Shown here: piece after piece, positions 40,270-48,252 of the stretch
How the letters are laid out: the number at the start of each line of letters is the position of its first letter
Numbering within the stretch: position 1 is the stretch's first letter
Origin: a virus
Strand: one strand, 5' to 3'
DNA: 48,252 nucleotides
IMG/VR virus record: IMGVR_UViG_3300047557_004483
Span: 64,001 to 112,252 of that record
Notes under the pieces: model-generated
The model's database searches: none
What the model was told of the DNA's origin: nothing
The model's input: the letters and a program-made list of their open reading frames with translations, nothing else
Made by a program: the position numbers and the translations under genes

Positions 40270-41112
40270 TTATGTCCTTGATATCATTGAAATTCCATCT
40301 GATGAATGATGTGTGAAGTTATTCTCTTTTATCCAATTAGTAATTAACTCTTTATCTTCTTCACTCAAATTGAAATCCTCATATATTATAAAGTTAGGAA
40401 TATTTTCTTTTGTCAAACTCAAAATAAGTTTTACATCCAATCCTTCAACATCCATGTGAATCCAATCTAAATTCCCACCAATAGATTTAATTAACTCATT
40501 TAATGATATAGAGTTTTTAACTGATGAATTAACTTCTTCCGTTTCCCAACTTCTTATCACCCTTTCAACTACGGAGTTTGTGTACCCCCTACCTCCCTCA
40601 AAAAATTCTACCTCACCTCCGTTAGGTGTAATAATTTCTTTTATTAAAGTAATTCCTGTTCTACCTTTGTAATTTTTTTCTAATTTTTCATATTGTTTGT
40701 CTGAAGCCTCAACCAAATAAACATCACTCATAAAATTCCTAACCAAAGGAACCCATTCGCCAAATTCACCATCATGTGTTCCTATCGCCAATCCTTTTGG
40801 GGTTTTCCCTGAATTAACTAATCCTTTACAGTACAACCATAAAGATTTATAAAATATGGAACCATGTTGAAAAATATCCCAATGATACTTAGTAACAAAT
40901 TTATTTTGATTATCTAATATGATGACATCATAGATTTCGTTTTGTCCAAATTTTGCCCACATGTTTTCATACAGCTTGGTAGACCAAACAACCTCTTTTG
41001 AAATTGCTTGTTTAATCTGAATCGTTAAGGGTAATTGGTCTTCTTTAAATACTTTTTTAAGTTCTCCTGTGGTTACTACTATTTTTCCACCACTATAGTC
41101 AATATTAATCAT
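40270..41112 (-). CDS. FkbM-family SAM-dependent methyltransferase, 280 aa
   Basis: Probably O-methylates a sugar. Seen: GLAIGTHDGEFGEWVPL (about residues 95-111), which fits the SAM-binding motif I of FkbM/Methyltransf_21 proteins, a motif II acidic strand VYLVEASDKQYEKLEKNY, and the diagnostic post-motif DWIHMDVEGLDVKLIL (about residues 218-233), followed by PNFIIYEDFNLS. Its start overlaps the acetyltransferase stop by 4 nt (ATGA), so it is coupled to a glycan-modifying gene. Role inferred: capping of glycans built by the glycosyltransferases of this island. Confidence 0.88.
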   Translation of the reverse strand: MINIDYSGGKIVVTTGELKKVFKEDQLPLTIQIKQAISKEVVWSTKLYENMWAKFGQNEIYDVIILDNQNKFVTKYHWDIFQHGSIFYKSLWLYCKGLVNSGKTPKGLAIGTHDGEFGEWVPLVRNFMSDVYLVEASDKQYEKLEKNYKGRTGITLIKEIITPNGGEVEFFEGGRGYTNSVVERVIRSWETEEVNSSVKNSISLNELIKSIGGNLDWIHMDVEGLDVKLILSLTKENIPNFIIYEDFNLSEEDKELITNWIKENNFTHHSSDGISMISRT

Positions 41113-41654
41113 AAATGCTTATCAATAAATTCATCTATTTTATCTGACCACATTAACATAGCTTCAGTTTTGATTCTATCTTCAGTCCAATCCCACCATT
41201 TGATTTTTAATAATGAGTCAATCTGTCTTTCATTGAATCTGTACTTAACTATCTTAGCCGGATTTCCAACAACAATTGCGTATGGTGGTATATCTTTAGT
41301 GACAACCGAATTTGCACCAACAACACTTCCGTTATGGATTTTTACTCCTGACATTATTGTAGATTTTGCACCAATCCATACATCGTTTTCAATTATAATA
41401 TCACCCTTACATGAAGGATGTCCCATATTCATATGTAAGTTTGCTATTTCAGGAGTAACGGGTCCCCATAATTGTGAGCTTGTTGTTATCCAATCAGGTC
41501 TGTGATTTGCATGTAAGAAAAAATTACAATCCCTACCTATAGAGTTGTATTTACCAAGATGAATGTGAAAATCATCACTCCAACTTATAATATTAACATT
41601 TCTGTCGAAGTAAGTTCCTCTGTCAGCGTGCCAAAGATGTAAATTTTCAATCAT
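41109..41654 (-). CDS. Left-handed beta-helix (hexapeptide) acetyltransferase, CatB/XAT-like, 181 aa
   Basis: Transfers an acetyl group, most likely to a sugar hydroxyl or amine. The hexapeptide repeat helix (IHLGKYNSIGRDCNFFLHANHRPDW) includes the catalytic-type His in NHRPDW. A GDIIIENDVWIGAKSTIMSGVKIHNGSVVGANSVVTKDIPPYAIVVGNPAKIVKYRF block is typical of the family, as is the short C-terminal WWDW helix of CatB/WcaF-like enzymes. Length 181 aa fits the family. The gene lies 1 nt after the GT-like protein gene. In a phage, this is best explained as glycan decoration. Confidence 0.9.
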   Translation of the reverse strand: MIENLHLWHADRGTYFDRNVNIISWSDDFHIHLGKYNSIGRDCNFFLHANHRPDWITTSSQLWGPVTPEIANLHMNMGHPSCKGDIIIENDVWIGAKSTIMSGVKIHNGSVVGANSVVTKDIPPYAIVVGNPAKIVKYRFNERQIDSLLKIKWWDWTEDRIKTEAMLMWSDKIDEFIDKHL

Positions 41655-41655
41655 T

Positions 41656-42582
41656 TTAAATCTTTTCTAAAGTATTATGTTTAATTTTTTCCAAAATTTG
41701 AGAAATGTCATGAACTTCATTTTGATATTTTAGTTTGACTTTTTTTAAGTTAATTTTGTTGAACCCTAAATTAATTATATCTAAATTATTTATAGTATAC
41801 TCCGTCTCTTTATCTTGGATAATCAAAGAAACTTTTTGTTCATTCATATTATCGTAAAATAATAATTTAATTGGTTCGAGTGTCTCATCGTTTTTTTCAA
41901 TAAAAAATTTCAAACCCTTTATTGGTGAAAAATTAAAAAAATCGTGTTCCTGATAATAGTAAATTTCATCTTCAACAGGAGTTTGTTCAATAGTATAATT
42001 TAATATTTTTTCTTTATTGTGTAACCAAACGAAAGCGTCCGCACCTCTGAGTTCGATATAACTTTCTTTAGTTATTTTTGACGCAAAATTTTGTAGATTT
42101 TCCTTGTTGAAAATCATGTAATGAAGCCCGACATCCCAAATCTTATTTTGTCTTTTTGACGGATAAACTGAGTTTGTTTTATCCGAATAAAATCCAGAGA
42201 TGACATTATCGTCAATTTTCAAATCGTATATGATGTGAAAGAACTGTTCATATCCTAAATTGAGTGAAATTTCACTAAGTTGTTTCACTTGATAAAGTCC
42301 TGCAAATCCATAATCAGGATTAGTGGCTGCAATTTTATAGTTTGACATTTCGGAAGATAGTATTCTCCAATGATACATTGACCTCTCGGGCCATTCTAAC
42401 ACCAAATTATCTTTAGTCAGAAAAAAATAATCACATAAGTCAACTATTTGTTTTTCCAAATAAAAGGGACTAATTAAAACCACGTCAATATTGTGACTTT
42501 TGATTGTTCTAATATTTTTTTCTAATACTTCAAGTTTTTTTTTGGTATCACAAAACGAACTTATTAGGGCTACTTTCCTCAT
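41656..42582 (-). CDS. Glycosyltransferase-like protein of unknown family, 308 aa
   Basis: The N-terminal MRKVALISSFCDTKKKLEVLEKNIRTIKSHNIDVVLISPF has the form of a GT-A Rossmann entry. An acidic motif in FFHIIYDLKIDDN (about residues 114-126) sits where a DxD-type motif would. This protein aligns by eye with the 320-aa protein at 43199-44161 (LIxSxxxxxKKExxLxxxxxxxxxxxxDIxxxxxxF, similar central motif), so the two are paralogues. No Pfam family is recognised with certainty. The rest is helical and aromatic-rich. Probably part of the glycan island. Confidence 0.6.
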   Translation of the reverse strand: MRKVALISSFCDTKKKLEVLEKNIRTIKSHNIDVVLISPFYLEKQIVDLCDYFFLTKDNLVLEWPERSMYHWRILSSEMSNYKIAATNPDYGFAGLYQVKQLSEISLNLGYEQFFHIIYDLKIDDNVISGFYSDKTNSVYPSKRQNKIWDVGLHYMIFNKENLQNFASKITKESYIELRGADAFVWLHNKEKILNYTIEQTPVEDEIYYYQEHDFFNFSPIKGLKFFIEKNDETLEPIKLLFYDNMNEQKVSLIIQDKETEYTINNLDIINLGFNKINLKKVKLKYQNEVHDISQILEKIKHNTLEKI

Positions 42583-42587
42583 TTATA

Positions 42588-43178
42588 CTAATTTTGATTT
42601 TCAATTATACCAATACCTCCCCAATGATTATTACTCATAAACCAATATTTGTTGACATCCATATCATTCCAAAAATTACTAACAAAACAAGCTGCCTTTG
42701 CGTGGAACTCAGATTCTTTTATATCATGAAATCCAATCAACCCACCATTTTTAACAAACTCCTTATACATGAAATAATCTAATTTTACCCCGTTTTCTGA
42801 ATGGTCTCCATCAATAAATAAAAAATCTAACTTTTTATCTCCGAGTATATTTTTTATTTGACGATGAGTTTTTAATGAATGAGAATCCCCGTTTATTATA
42901 TAAACCTCGTCCCCCATTTCTTTAAGTCTTAAGTCTCTTTTATCCACATCAAAATTTGTTGTTCCCCATGGACCATGAGCCCAGTCCAAAGAAATTTTAA
43001 TCCCTTCTGTCCCAGTAATTCTACTCCAACAAATAAAAGTACCCCCTTCATTTGTCCCAATCTCCATAAAATTTTTTATTTTTTTAGTTTTCAAAAAATC
43101 TAAACAACTCAAAATTTCATATCTGTTTTGAGCCATCCCCAATTGGTAAGCCTCTTCTATAATATATAAATTATCCAT
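42588..43178 (-). CDS. Class I SAM-dependent methyltransferase, CmcI/Methyltransf_24-like, 196 aa
   Basis: SAM-binding motif I is in FMEIGTNEGGTFICWSRI (about residues 37-54). A DxxxGDSH region (EVYIINGDSHSLKTHRQI) and the DFLFIDGDHSENGVKLDYFMY strand are the metal/substrate strand of the CmcI and Methyltransf_24 groups. GGLIGFHDIKES follows. Likely O-methylation of a glycan or another small acceptor. It sits between the two GT-like paralogues with short gaps, so it is co-transcribed with them. Confidence 0.85.
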   Translation of the reverse strand: MDNLYIIEEAYQLGMAQNRYEILSCLDFLKTKKIKNFMEIGTNEGGTFICWSRITGTEGIKISLDWAHGPWGTTNFDVDKRDLRLKEMGDEVYIINGDSHSLKTHRQIKNILGDKKLDFLFIDGDHSENGVKLDYFMYKEFVKNGGLIGFHDIKESEFHAKAACFVSNFWNDMDVNKYWFMSNNHWGGIGIIENQN

Positions 43179-43198
43179 ATGTTTTCTTTATAAAAAAA

Positions 43199-44161
43199 TT
43201 ATTCGGAGTTTTTGAATTTTATAAAATTTTTACGAGTAAAGTTTTCATACCCTATCTCATTGAAATCCCAATAGTGAGAAATTTCGTTGTTAATTATTAA
43301 CGTTAAATTATCTATTTTATCATATGATTCTAATTCTCTGAAAATCCAAATTTTTGGTTTAATTTCTATACTTATTAAACTTTTTTTATTTATGATTAAG
43401 CTTACTTCGAATGTTTTGTCTGAATCACTATTCCAACCGAAAAAAAACATTTTCTTACTTGATTCGTGATATATTGGTACCATCCAACGATTCAATGCAA
43501 TTTCATCATGTAACCCAACAAGAATATTGTGTTTTTTCAATTGCTCTTTATCTTTACATAATACAGGTTGCGATTTATCAATTAAACTTTTTTCATATTC
43601 TTCGGAAAGTTTAGAAGTATTTCCATTAAAAAAATCTAATATTTTTTTATCTGATAGTTCAAACCACTCGTTTGAAATTTTATTCAAATTAAAAGAAATC
43701 GGTGCCGAGGGTAAGGGGAATAATTGTGTAATATAATATATTATATTGTAACTTTCCAGTAAATTGGAGTTTTCTTGTAATTCAAGAAGATTGTTAATTC
43801 TAGAATCATATTCAAAAAAATGAACCTTTTCATAACCTAAACTTTTAGCATAAGATAACCCATGTAATAATAGTTTTATCATGGCAAATGCATGATTCCC
43901 TTTGAACGTTTCGGTGCTAGATATCATGAAACCCTCGTCTTTAAAAACCATTACACTTTTTTGATTTATGTCTGTTAGAATTTTATTTTCGGAATCACAA
44001 ATAACAAAGTTTGATTTTTCAAAAATATCTTTTGGAATGAAAATATGTGTGGATATCATTATATCATACTCCTTATCAATCACATCATTCACTAACTCTC
44101 TTAACATCTGTTCTTTTTTGCTATTTGATGCATGAGAAGTTATTAAAATTAATTCTCTCAT
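43199..44161 (-). CDS. Glycosyltransferase-like protein of unknown family, 320 aa
   Basis: Paralogue of the 308-aa protein at 41656. It begins MRELILITSHASNSKKEQMLRELVNDVIDKEYDIMISTHIFIPKDIFEKSNFVICD, has the central aromatic-acidic motif KVHFFEYDSRINNLLELQ (about residues 116-133) that parallels FFHIIYDLKID of its partner, and has a long beta-rich C-terminal part (MFFFGWNSDSDKTFEVSLIINKK). It is the first gene of the minus-strand glycan operon and is divergent from the GT4-TibC fusion gene. Function as a glycosyltransferase is inferred from motif shape and context. Confidence 0.6.
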   Translation of the reverse strand: MRELILITSHASNSKKEQMLRELVNDVIDKEYDIMISTHIFIPKDIFEKSNFVICDSENKILTDINQKSVMVFKDEGFMISSTETFKGNHAFAMIKLLLHGLSYAKSLGYEKVHFFEYDSRINNLLELQENSNLLESYNIIYYITQLFPLPSAPISFNLNKISNEWFELSDKKILDFFNGNTSKLSEEYEKSLIDKSQPVLCKDKEQLKKHNILVGLHDEIALNRWMVPIYHESSKKMFFFGWNSDSDKTFEVSLIINKKSLISIEIKPKIWIFRELESYDKIDNLTLIINNEISHYWDFNEIGYENFTRKNFIKFKNSE

Positions 44162-44265
44162 TGATTTTTATGTATTTAAAATTCTTCCGTAATTCTGTGT
44201 ACCCTTTGTACCATAATGTTTAAATTATAAATCATTAACATTATATTTTCAATAAAAGATTTCAA
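44162..44265. promoter_or_regulatory. Divergent intergenic region between minus- and plus-strand glycan genes
   Basis: The 104-nt AT-rich spacer must carry at least the plus-strand promoter for the GT fusion and probably the minus-strand glycan promoter. A TTTG (around 44207-44210) is followed by AT-rich sequence, but I see no convincing match to the Bacteroidetes -33/-7 (TTTG / TAnnTTTG) pair and no AATAAATA element. No coding frame or hairpin is visible. Confidence 0.5.
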
Positions 44266-46560
44266 ATGTTTATCCCTAAAATATACGCTCACGGTTCTTA
44301 TATAGGAAATACTGGATATAATCATCATACAAGGGATTTTTTCAGAAAATTAAGTTTACATTGTAATATCAAGGTAAGAAACTTTACTGTGGGTTCTACA
44401 TGGGATGGTTATAATTTATACCCCCACGATAACGAACCATACATAAATGATGTAGACAAATCCATCTTATACCAACAAATACTTTGGTCAAAAGACAAAA
44501 CTAGAGAAAATTTTTCTATATACCCGTCAATAGATAAAGAATTCTCACACGATGTTAATTTAGTTTTATGTGAAACAAATCATTACATATTCTACGATGA
44601 TTATGTGGGACCAAAAATTGCATATAACGTTTGGGAGACAACTTTACAACCTGAACAATTCTTCAATAGATTAAAAGAGTTTGATGAACTTTGGGTTCCT
44701 TCAAAATGGCAAAGAGATTGTACAATAGCACAAGGTTATGACCCCAATAAAATAAAAGTAGTTCCTGAAGGAGTTGATGACAAAGTTTTCTTCCCAAACC
44801 CACAAGTTAAAAACCAGCTTACGTCAGATGGTAGGTTTAAGTTTTTCTTAGCAGGAAGGTGGGACTATAGAAAATCAATAAAAGAAATTATAGAAACATT
44901 TATCAATACGTTCGATAAGGATGAACCTGTAGATTTATTAGTTTCAGTAGACAATCCGTTTTCGAATGATGGAATGAAAACCACAGAAGAAAGATTAAAA
45001 TTCTACGGGTTGGAGGATGATAGAATCAAAGTTTTACATTTCCCTTCGAGAACAGATTACGTAGACATATTGAAAAGTTGTCATTGTTTTGTTTCTTGTG
45101 CAAGGTCTGAGGGTTGGAATCTTCCTTTAATTGAATCTATGGCTTGCGGTACGCCTTCAATTTATTCGAATTGTTCAGGTCAGTTAGAATTTGCTGAAGG
45201 AAAAGGTATACCTGTCAATATTTTAGGTGAACAACCAGCATCTAATGGAACTTACAATCACTTCAATGAAATGGTTGGAAACTACTACGAACCTGACTTC
45301 ATAGACCTATCTTTCAAAATGAGAATGGTTTATAAAAACCACAGTGAGTATAAACAAAAAGCAATCAAAGAATCTGAAACCATTCGTGAGAATTTCAATT
45401 GGGATAAAATTGGAAAGTTGGGTTATGAAACTATCAAAGAATTTGTGTCAAAATCAAAATACAAACCAAAGAAAAAAATGGAAACAAATAAAATTCAAAT
45501 AAATTATATAGATGGTCCAAAAGTTGAAATTCTGGGACCTAACGAAAATTTGTATAAGGTAGAGTTTATTAATAAAACCACAGGAGAAGTTTTACACTCT
45601 GAAACAATTAAAAATAACATGTGGGTTGCTTGCGGTAAAAAATATTTCATACCTTGGGTCATAAAAATAAATGATGTAGTTTATGATGAATTCAATTTGG
45701 AAAATAAAAGAGTTTTGATATCGATAGAATCCAAATCAATCGGTGACACTTTATCTTGGGTTCCATATGCTGTTGAGTTTCAGAAGAAATATAAGTGTCA
45801 CGTTATCTTATCTTCTTTCCATAACCAATGGTTTAAAAATACAGAACCTTATAAAGACATAGAATTTATTGAACCGGGTCAATCCACGCCTTGCTTTGTT
45901 GTGTATAGAATTGGGTGGTTCAAAAATAATGAAGGTAAATTTAAAAACACAAATTTAAATCCAACTCAAGTTAATACAATACCTCTACAAAAAACTGCTA
46001 CTGATATTTTAGGATTGGATTACATCGAAGTTAACCATGGTATCAAATTCAAACCAAAAAAGAAACCAATAGATAGTAAATACATAGTCATTGGTCCCAT
46101 ATCAACCGCAGGTTTGAAAGAATGGCCCTATGAAAATTGGTCAGAATTATCAAAATTATTAAATAACGAAGGTTATATAGTTGTCTCACTAACAAAAGAC
46201 AAATTCAATTTACCTAATGTTGCAAATTATGTTACAAGTGATTGGGATGAAATTTTCAATTTTTTACATCATTCAGAATTTTTTATAGGTTTGAGTTCAG
46301 GTTTATCTTGGGTCAATTGGGCATTAGGTAAACATACAGTAATGATATCAGGTTTTAGTTCTGATGACCATGAATTCCAAAATAATGTTACGAGAATATC
46401 AAATCAGGTGTGTATTAAGTGTTGGAATGACCCCGTATTTACATTTGATGGAGGTGATTGGAATTGGTGTCCGGTATATAAAGGGACAGAAAGACAACAC
46501 ATATGTCAAAAATCAATAACAGTAAGTCAAGTATTTAATAAAATTAAAAACCTTTTATAA
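44266..46560 (+). CDS. Two-domain glycosyltransferase: GT4 domain fused to TibC/Aah-like protein O-heptosyltransferase, 764 aa
   Basis: Residues 1-~400 are a GT-B family 4-like transferase (VPEGVDDKVFFP, FFLAGRWDYRKSI, then the E-x7-E motif in SEGWNLPLIESMACGTPSI). Residues ~405-764 match the TibC/Aah autotransporter strand-loop-strand O-heptosyltransferase family: INYIDGPKVEI, NNMWVACGKKY, SIGDTLSWVPYAVEF, PLQKTATDILGLDY, LSSGLSWVNWALGK, and a four-Cys metal-finger Cys716, Cys719, Cys735, Cys747 (CIKCW ... WCPVYKGTERQHIC). TibC-type enzymes transfer heptose to Ser/Thr of repetitive adhesins. Met405 lies exactly at the domain boundary. One of only two complete plus-strand genes. The donor sugar is unknown. 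Confidence 0.85.
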   Translation: MFIPKIYAHGSYIGNTGYNHHTRDFFRKLSLHCNIKVRNFTVGSTWDGYNLYPHDNEPYINDVDKSILYQQILWSKDKTRENFSIYPSIDKEFSHDVNLVLCETNHYIFYDDYVGPKIAYNVWETTLQPEQFFNRLKEFDELWVPSKWQRDCTIAQGYDPNKIKVVPEGVDDKVFFPNPQVKNQLTSDGRFKFFLAGRWDYRKSIKEIIETFINTFDKDEPVDLLVSVDNPFSNDGMKTTEERLKFYGLEDDRIKVLHFPSRTDYVDILKSCHCFVSCARSEGWNLPLIESMACGTPSIYSNCSGQLEFAEGKGIPVNILGEQPASNGTYNHFNEMVGNYYEPDFIDLSFKMRMVYKNHSEYKQKAIKESETIRENFNWDKIGKLGYETIKEFVSKSKYKPKKKMETNKIQINYIDGPKVEILGPNENLYKVEFINKTTGEVLHSETIKNNMWVACGKKYFIPWVIKINDVVYDEFNLENKRVLISIESKSIGDTLSWVPYAVEFQKKYKCHVILSSFHNQWFKNTEPYKDIEFIEPGQSTPCFVVYRIGWFKNNEGKFKNTNLNPTQVNTIPLQKTATDILGLDYIEVNHGIKFKPKKKPIDSKYIVIGPISTAGLKEWPYENWSELSKLLNNEGYIVVSLTKDKFNLPNVANYVTSDWDEIFNFLHHSEFFIGLSSGLSWVNWALGKHTVMISGFSSDDHEFQNNVTRISNQVCIKCWNDPVFTFDGGDWNWCPVYKGTERQHICQKSITVSQVFNKIKNLL

Positions 46561-46928
46561 TGGAAATACAAGTTGGACTTGGAGAAATTATTGATAAATT
46601 ATCAATATTAATGATTAAAAAAGAAAACGTCGTTGACCCTATTAAATTGAATAATATAAATAAAGAATTAGAATACCTAAACCGAATTGTTGAAAGTCTA
46701 CAAATTGATGCTGAGGATATTTTTTTATTGAAAGAAATTAATAAAAAATTGTGGCAAATTGAAGATGATATCCGTAACAAAGAAAGAAATAAGGTATTTG
46801 ACGATGAATTTATATATCTCGCAAGACAGGTGTATATCACTAACGATTTAAGAGCTGATGTGAAAAGGAAAATAAATGAAAAATATTCCTCAGACTTTAT
46901 TGAGGAAAAATCGTATTCTGAATATTAA
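46560..46928 (+). CDS. DUF6165-like protein, 122 aa
   Basis: [39 protein letters not shown]...[19 protein letters not shown]...[26 protein letters not shown] is the full-length pattern of DUF6165: GELIDKLxIL, DxxKLxNIxxEL, NxxLWxIEDDIR, FxxLAxxVYxTND. The family is commonly encoded next to glycosyltransferases. The start forms a TAATG overlap with the GT fusion, so it is translationally coupled to it, which supports a partner role. Molecular function unknown. Its stop codon overlaps that of the convergent collagen-like fibre gene. Confidence 0.85.
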   Translation: MEIQVGLGEIIDKLSILMIKKENVVDPIKLNNINKELEYLNRIVESLQIDAEDIFLLKEINKKLWQIEDDIRNKERNKVFDDEFIYLARQVYITNDLRADVKRKINEKYSSDFIEEKSYSEY

Positions 46929-48252
46929 TCAGTTGGATATTTGTCAACATATTCAATATCGAACCTTTCGATATCTTTTCTTTCTGCTAAAATTATAAAA
47001 TAAGTATTTATAACTCCAGTTTCTGATTCGATTAAGATTTTATTATCTAAAATACTTCTTACATAGTGTACTGTAGGAGTCCCTTTGGGCGTCAATTGAA
47101 CTGTCATTGAGTCTTCATATACCAAATTAACCCAATAATCTGGTAGATATATTAAATTTTCAGTAGTATACCCTCTTAGATAAACGCCATGTTCAGGCCC
47201 TTCGAGCACACCATATCTGAGTCTGAACCCTTTTTTTGTTGGGTGTATTATATCGAAGGATTTTGTTGTTGCAACTATATCTCCAACCACAGTTAATACT
47301 GTTCCATCGAATGTCATGTTTGGTTCCCCGTTCAAAGTACCAGGTGTATTACTACCCGTAATTACTCTATTATCAGCGTTGTTATTTATAGTCGCAGTTC
47401 CAGGAGCACCTTGAGCACCTTGAGGTCCTTGTGGACCAACTGCTCCTTGCGCACCTTGACCTCCTTGAGCACCCTGAGGACCTTTAGCACCTGTAGGTCC
47501 AATAGCTCCTTGAGCTCCTTGTCCTCCTTGAGCACCTGTAGGTCCAATAGCTCCTTGAGCTCCTTGTCCTCCTTGAGCACCTGTAGGTCCAATTGCACCT
47601 TGAGCACCTTGAGGTCCTTGTGGACCAACTGCTCCTTGAGCACCTTGTCCTCCTTGAGCACCCTGGGGACCTTTAGCACCTGTAGGTCCAATAGCTCCTT
47701 GAGCTCCTTGTCCTCCTTGAGCACCTGTAGGTCCAATAGCTCCTTGAGCACCTTGTCCTCCTTGAGCACCTGTAGGTCCAATAGCTCCTTGAGCTCCTTG
47801 TCCTCCTTGAGCACCTGTAGGTCCAATTGCGCCTTGAGCACCTTGAGGTCCTTGTGGACCAACTGCTCCTTGAGCACCCTGAGGACCTTTAGCACCTGTA
47901 GGTCCAATAGCACCTTGAGCACCTTGAGGTCCTTGTGGACCAACTGCTCCTTGAGCACCTTGTCCTCCTTGAGCACCTGTAGGTCCAATAGCACCTTGAG
48001 CACCTTGAGGTCCTTGTGGACCAACTGCTCCTTGAGCACCTTGACCTCCTTGAGCACCTGTAGGTCCAATAGCACCTTGAGCACCTTGAGGTCCTTGTGG
48101 ACCAACTGCTCCTTGAGCACCTTGTCCTCCTTGAGCACCTGTAGGTCCAATAGCACCTTGAGCACCTTGAGGTCCTTGTGGACCAACTGCTCCTTGAGCA
48201 CCTTGACCTCCTTGAGCACCTGTAGGTCCAATAGCACCTTGAGCACCTTGAG
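46925..48252 (-). CDS. Collagen-like (Gly-X-Y) tail fibre protein, C-terminal part, cut by the right edge
   Basis: The real minus-strand frame is open from the edge (48252) to TAA at 46925, 441 codons, with no stop. The first ~285 residues are Gly-X-Y triplets ([15 protein letters not shown]..., GAVGPQGPQ). A spacer ([41 protein letters not shown]) follows. A C-terminal domain ([31 protein letters not shown]...LPDYWVNLV) resembles the end domain of T4-like cyanophage fibres. It lacks an obvious S74 autoprotease dyad. Triple-helical collagen stalks are common in phage fibres. The 5' end lies outside the window. A frame starting 1-2 bases away also reads open through the repeats but is not the gene. 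The stop shares TTAA with the convergent plus-strand gene. Confidence 0.85.
   Translation of the reverse strand, partial: QGAQGAIGPTGAQGGQGAQGAVGPQGPQGAQGAIGPTGAQGGQGAQGAVGPQGPQGAQGAIGPTGAQGGQGAQGAVGPQGPQGAQGAIGPTGAQGGQGAQGAVGPQGPQGAQGAIGPTGAKGPQGAQGAVGPQGPQGAQGAIGPTGAQGGQGAQGAIGPTGAQGGQGAQGAIGPTGAQGGQGAQGAIGPTGAKGPQGAQGGQGAQGAVGPQGPQGAQGAIGPTGAQGGQGAQGAIGPTGAQGGQGAQGAIGPTGAKGPQGAQGGQGAQGAVGPQGPQGAQGAPGTATINNNADNRVITGSNTPGTLNGEPNMTFDGTVLTVVGDIVATTKSFDIIHPTKKGFRLRYGVLEGPEHGVYLRGYTTENLIYLPDYWVNLVYEDSMTVQLTPKGTPTVHYVRSILDNKILIESETGVINTYFIILAERKDIERFDIEYVDKYPTD
47399..48252 (-). repeat. Collagen-type tandem repeat, 81-bp unit (27 residues)
   Basis: Successive units are offset by exactly 81 bp over the right end (for example the caatagcacc mark at 47986, 48067, 48148 and 48229). 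Further left the unit is partly deleted or rearranged. It encodes [18 protein letters not shown]-type triplets and is cut by the window edge. Confidence 0.93.

Noticed and set aside
47386-48246. A 286-codon minus-strand frame ([13 protein letters not shown] repeats).
   Set aside because: It is the wrong frame of the collagen tract. The Gly-X-Y frame runs uninterrupted into a recognisable fibre C-terminal domain.
1-48252. tRNA, rRNA and integrase/attachment sites.
   Set aside because: I saw no cloverleaf with TTCGA-type T-arm outside coding genes, no rRNA-like sequence and no recombinase gene. I cannot exclude a weak tRNA without a covariance search.

Overview
The window looks like part of a large, AT-rich tailed-phage genome (Caudoviricetes), probably from a phage of a Bacteroidetes/Flavobacteriia host. 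The phage call rests on tightly packed, almost unidirectional genes with 1-20 nt gaps or ATGA/TAATG/TGATG overlaps, a T4-type gp46/gp47 recombination nuclease pair, a RuvC-fold resolvase, a phage primase, an endolysin-like amidase and a run of very large virion fibre genes. The host call is inference: a primary-type sigma factor resembling the short Bacteroidetes RpoD, a signal peptide ending in the Bacteroidetes-typical ...KAQ, and A-rich rather than GGAGG ribosome-binding regions. No capsid, terminase, tail-sheath or tRNA gene is visible, so this is a fragment.

Layout, in order of coordinate; all genes are on the minus strand except two. Positions 30-2674 hold a possible lysis and envelope group: an amidase, a four-helix membrane protein, a small TM plus coiled-coil protein and a secreted protein. 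Positions 2714-5530 hold the sigma factor and small unknown genes. Positions 5567-13889 hold DNA metabolism: gp46-like SbcC ATPase, gp47-like Mre11 nuclease, PD-(D/E)XK nuclease, zinc-finger/TOPRIM primase and RuvC-like resolvase, with a GT-A glycosyltransferase and small membrane or coiled-coil genes between them. Two small genes, 8880-9059 and 11734-11901, fill gaps. Positions 13891-40229 are virion genes: a probable tail or baseplate protein followed by six large fibre or adhesin genes of 624 to 1917 codons and three small genes. Five of the large genes carry substantial Thr-Pro tracts ([11 protein letters not shown]-type); the sixth, the LamG protein, has a short TP hinge. Positions 40270-46928 are a glycan-modification island: FkbM methyltransferase, hexapeptide acetyltransferase, a second SAM methyltransferase, two paralogous GT-like proteins, and on the plus strand a two-domain glycosyltransferase (GT4 plus TibC/Aah-like protein O-heptosyltransferase) coupled to a DUF6165 protein. 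From 46925 to the right edge runs the C-terminal part of a collagen-like (Gly-X-Y) fibre, cut by the window.

How the parts may work together (inference): the phage makes fibres whose stalks contain about 500-600 threonines each in near-perfect tandem repeats. Next to them it carries a TibC/Aah-type enzyme, a family known to place heptose directly on Ser/Thr of repetitive adhesins, with methyl- and acetyl-transferases that could cap the sugars. The strongest candidate for an undescribed system here is therefore phage-encoded O-glycosylation of mucin-like tail fibres. The repeats carry signs of recent expansion and exchange: an exact 252-bp tandem duplication, a 127-bp exact dispersed repeat and cassettes shared between genes. 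Stalk length and composition are therefore probably evolving quickly while the Cys-rich terminal modules stay conserved.
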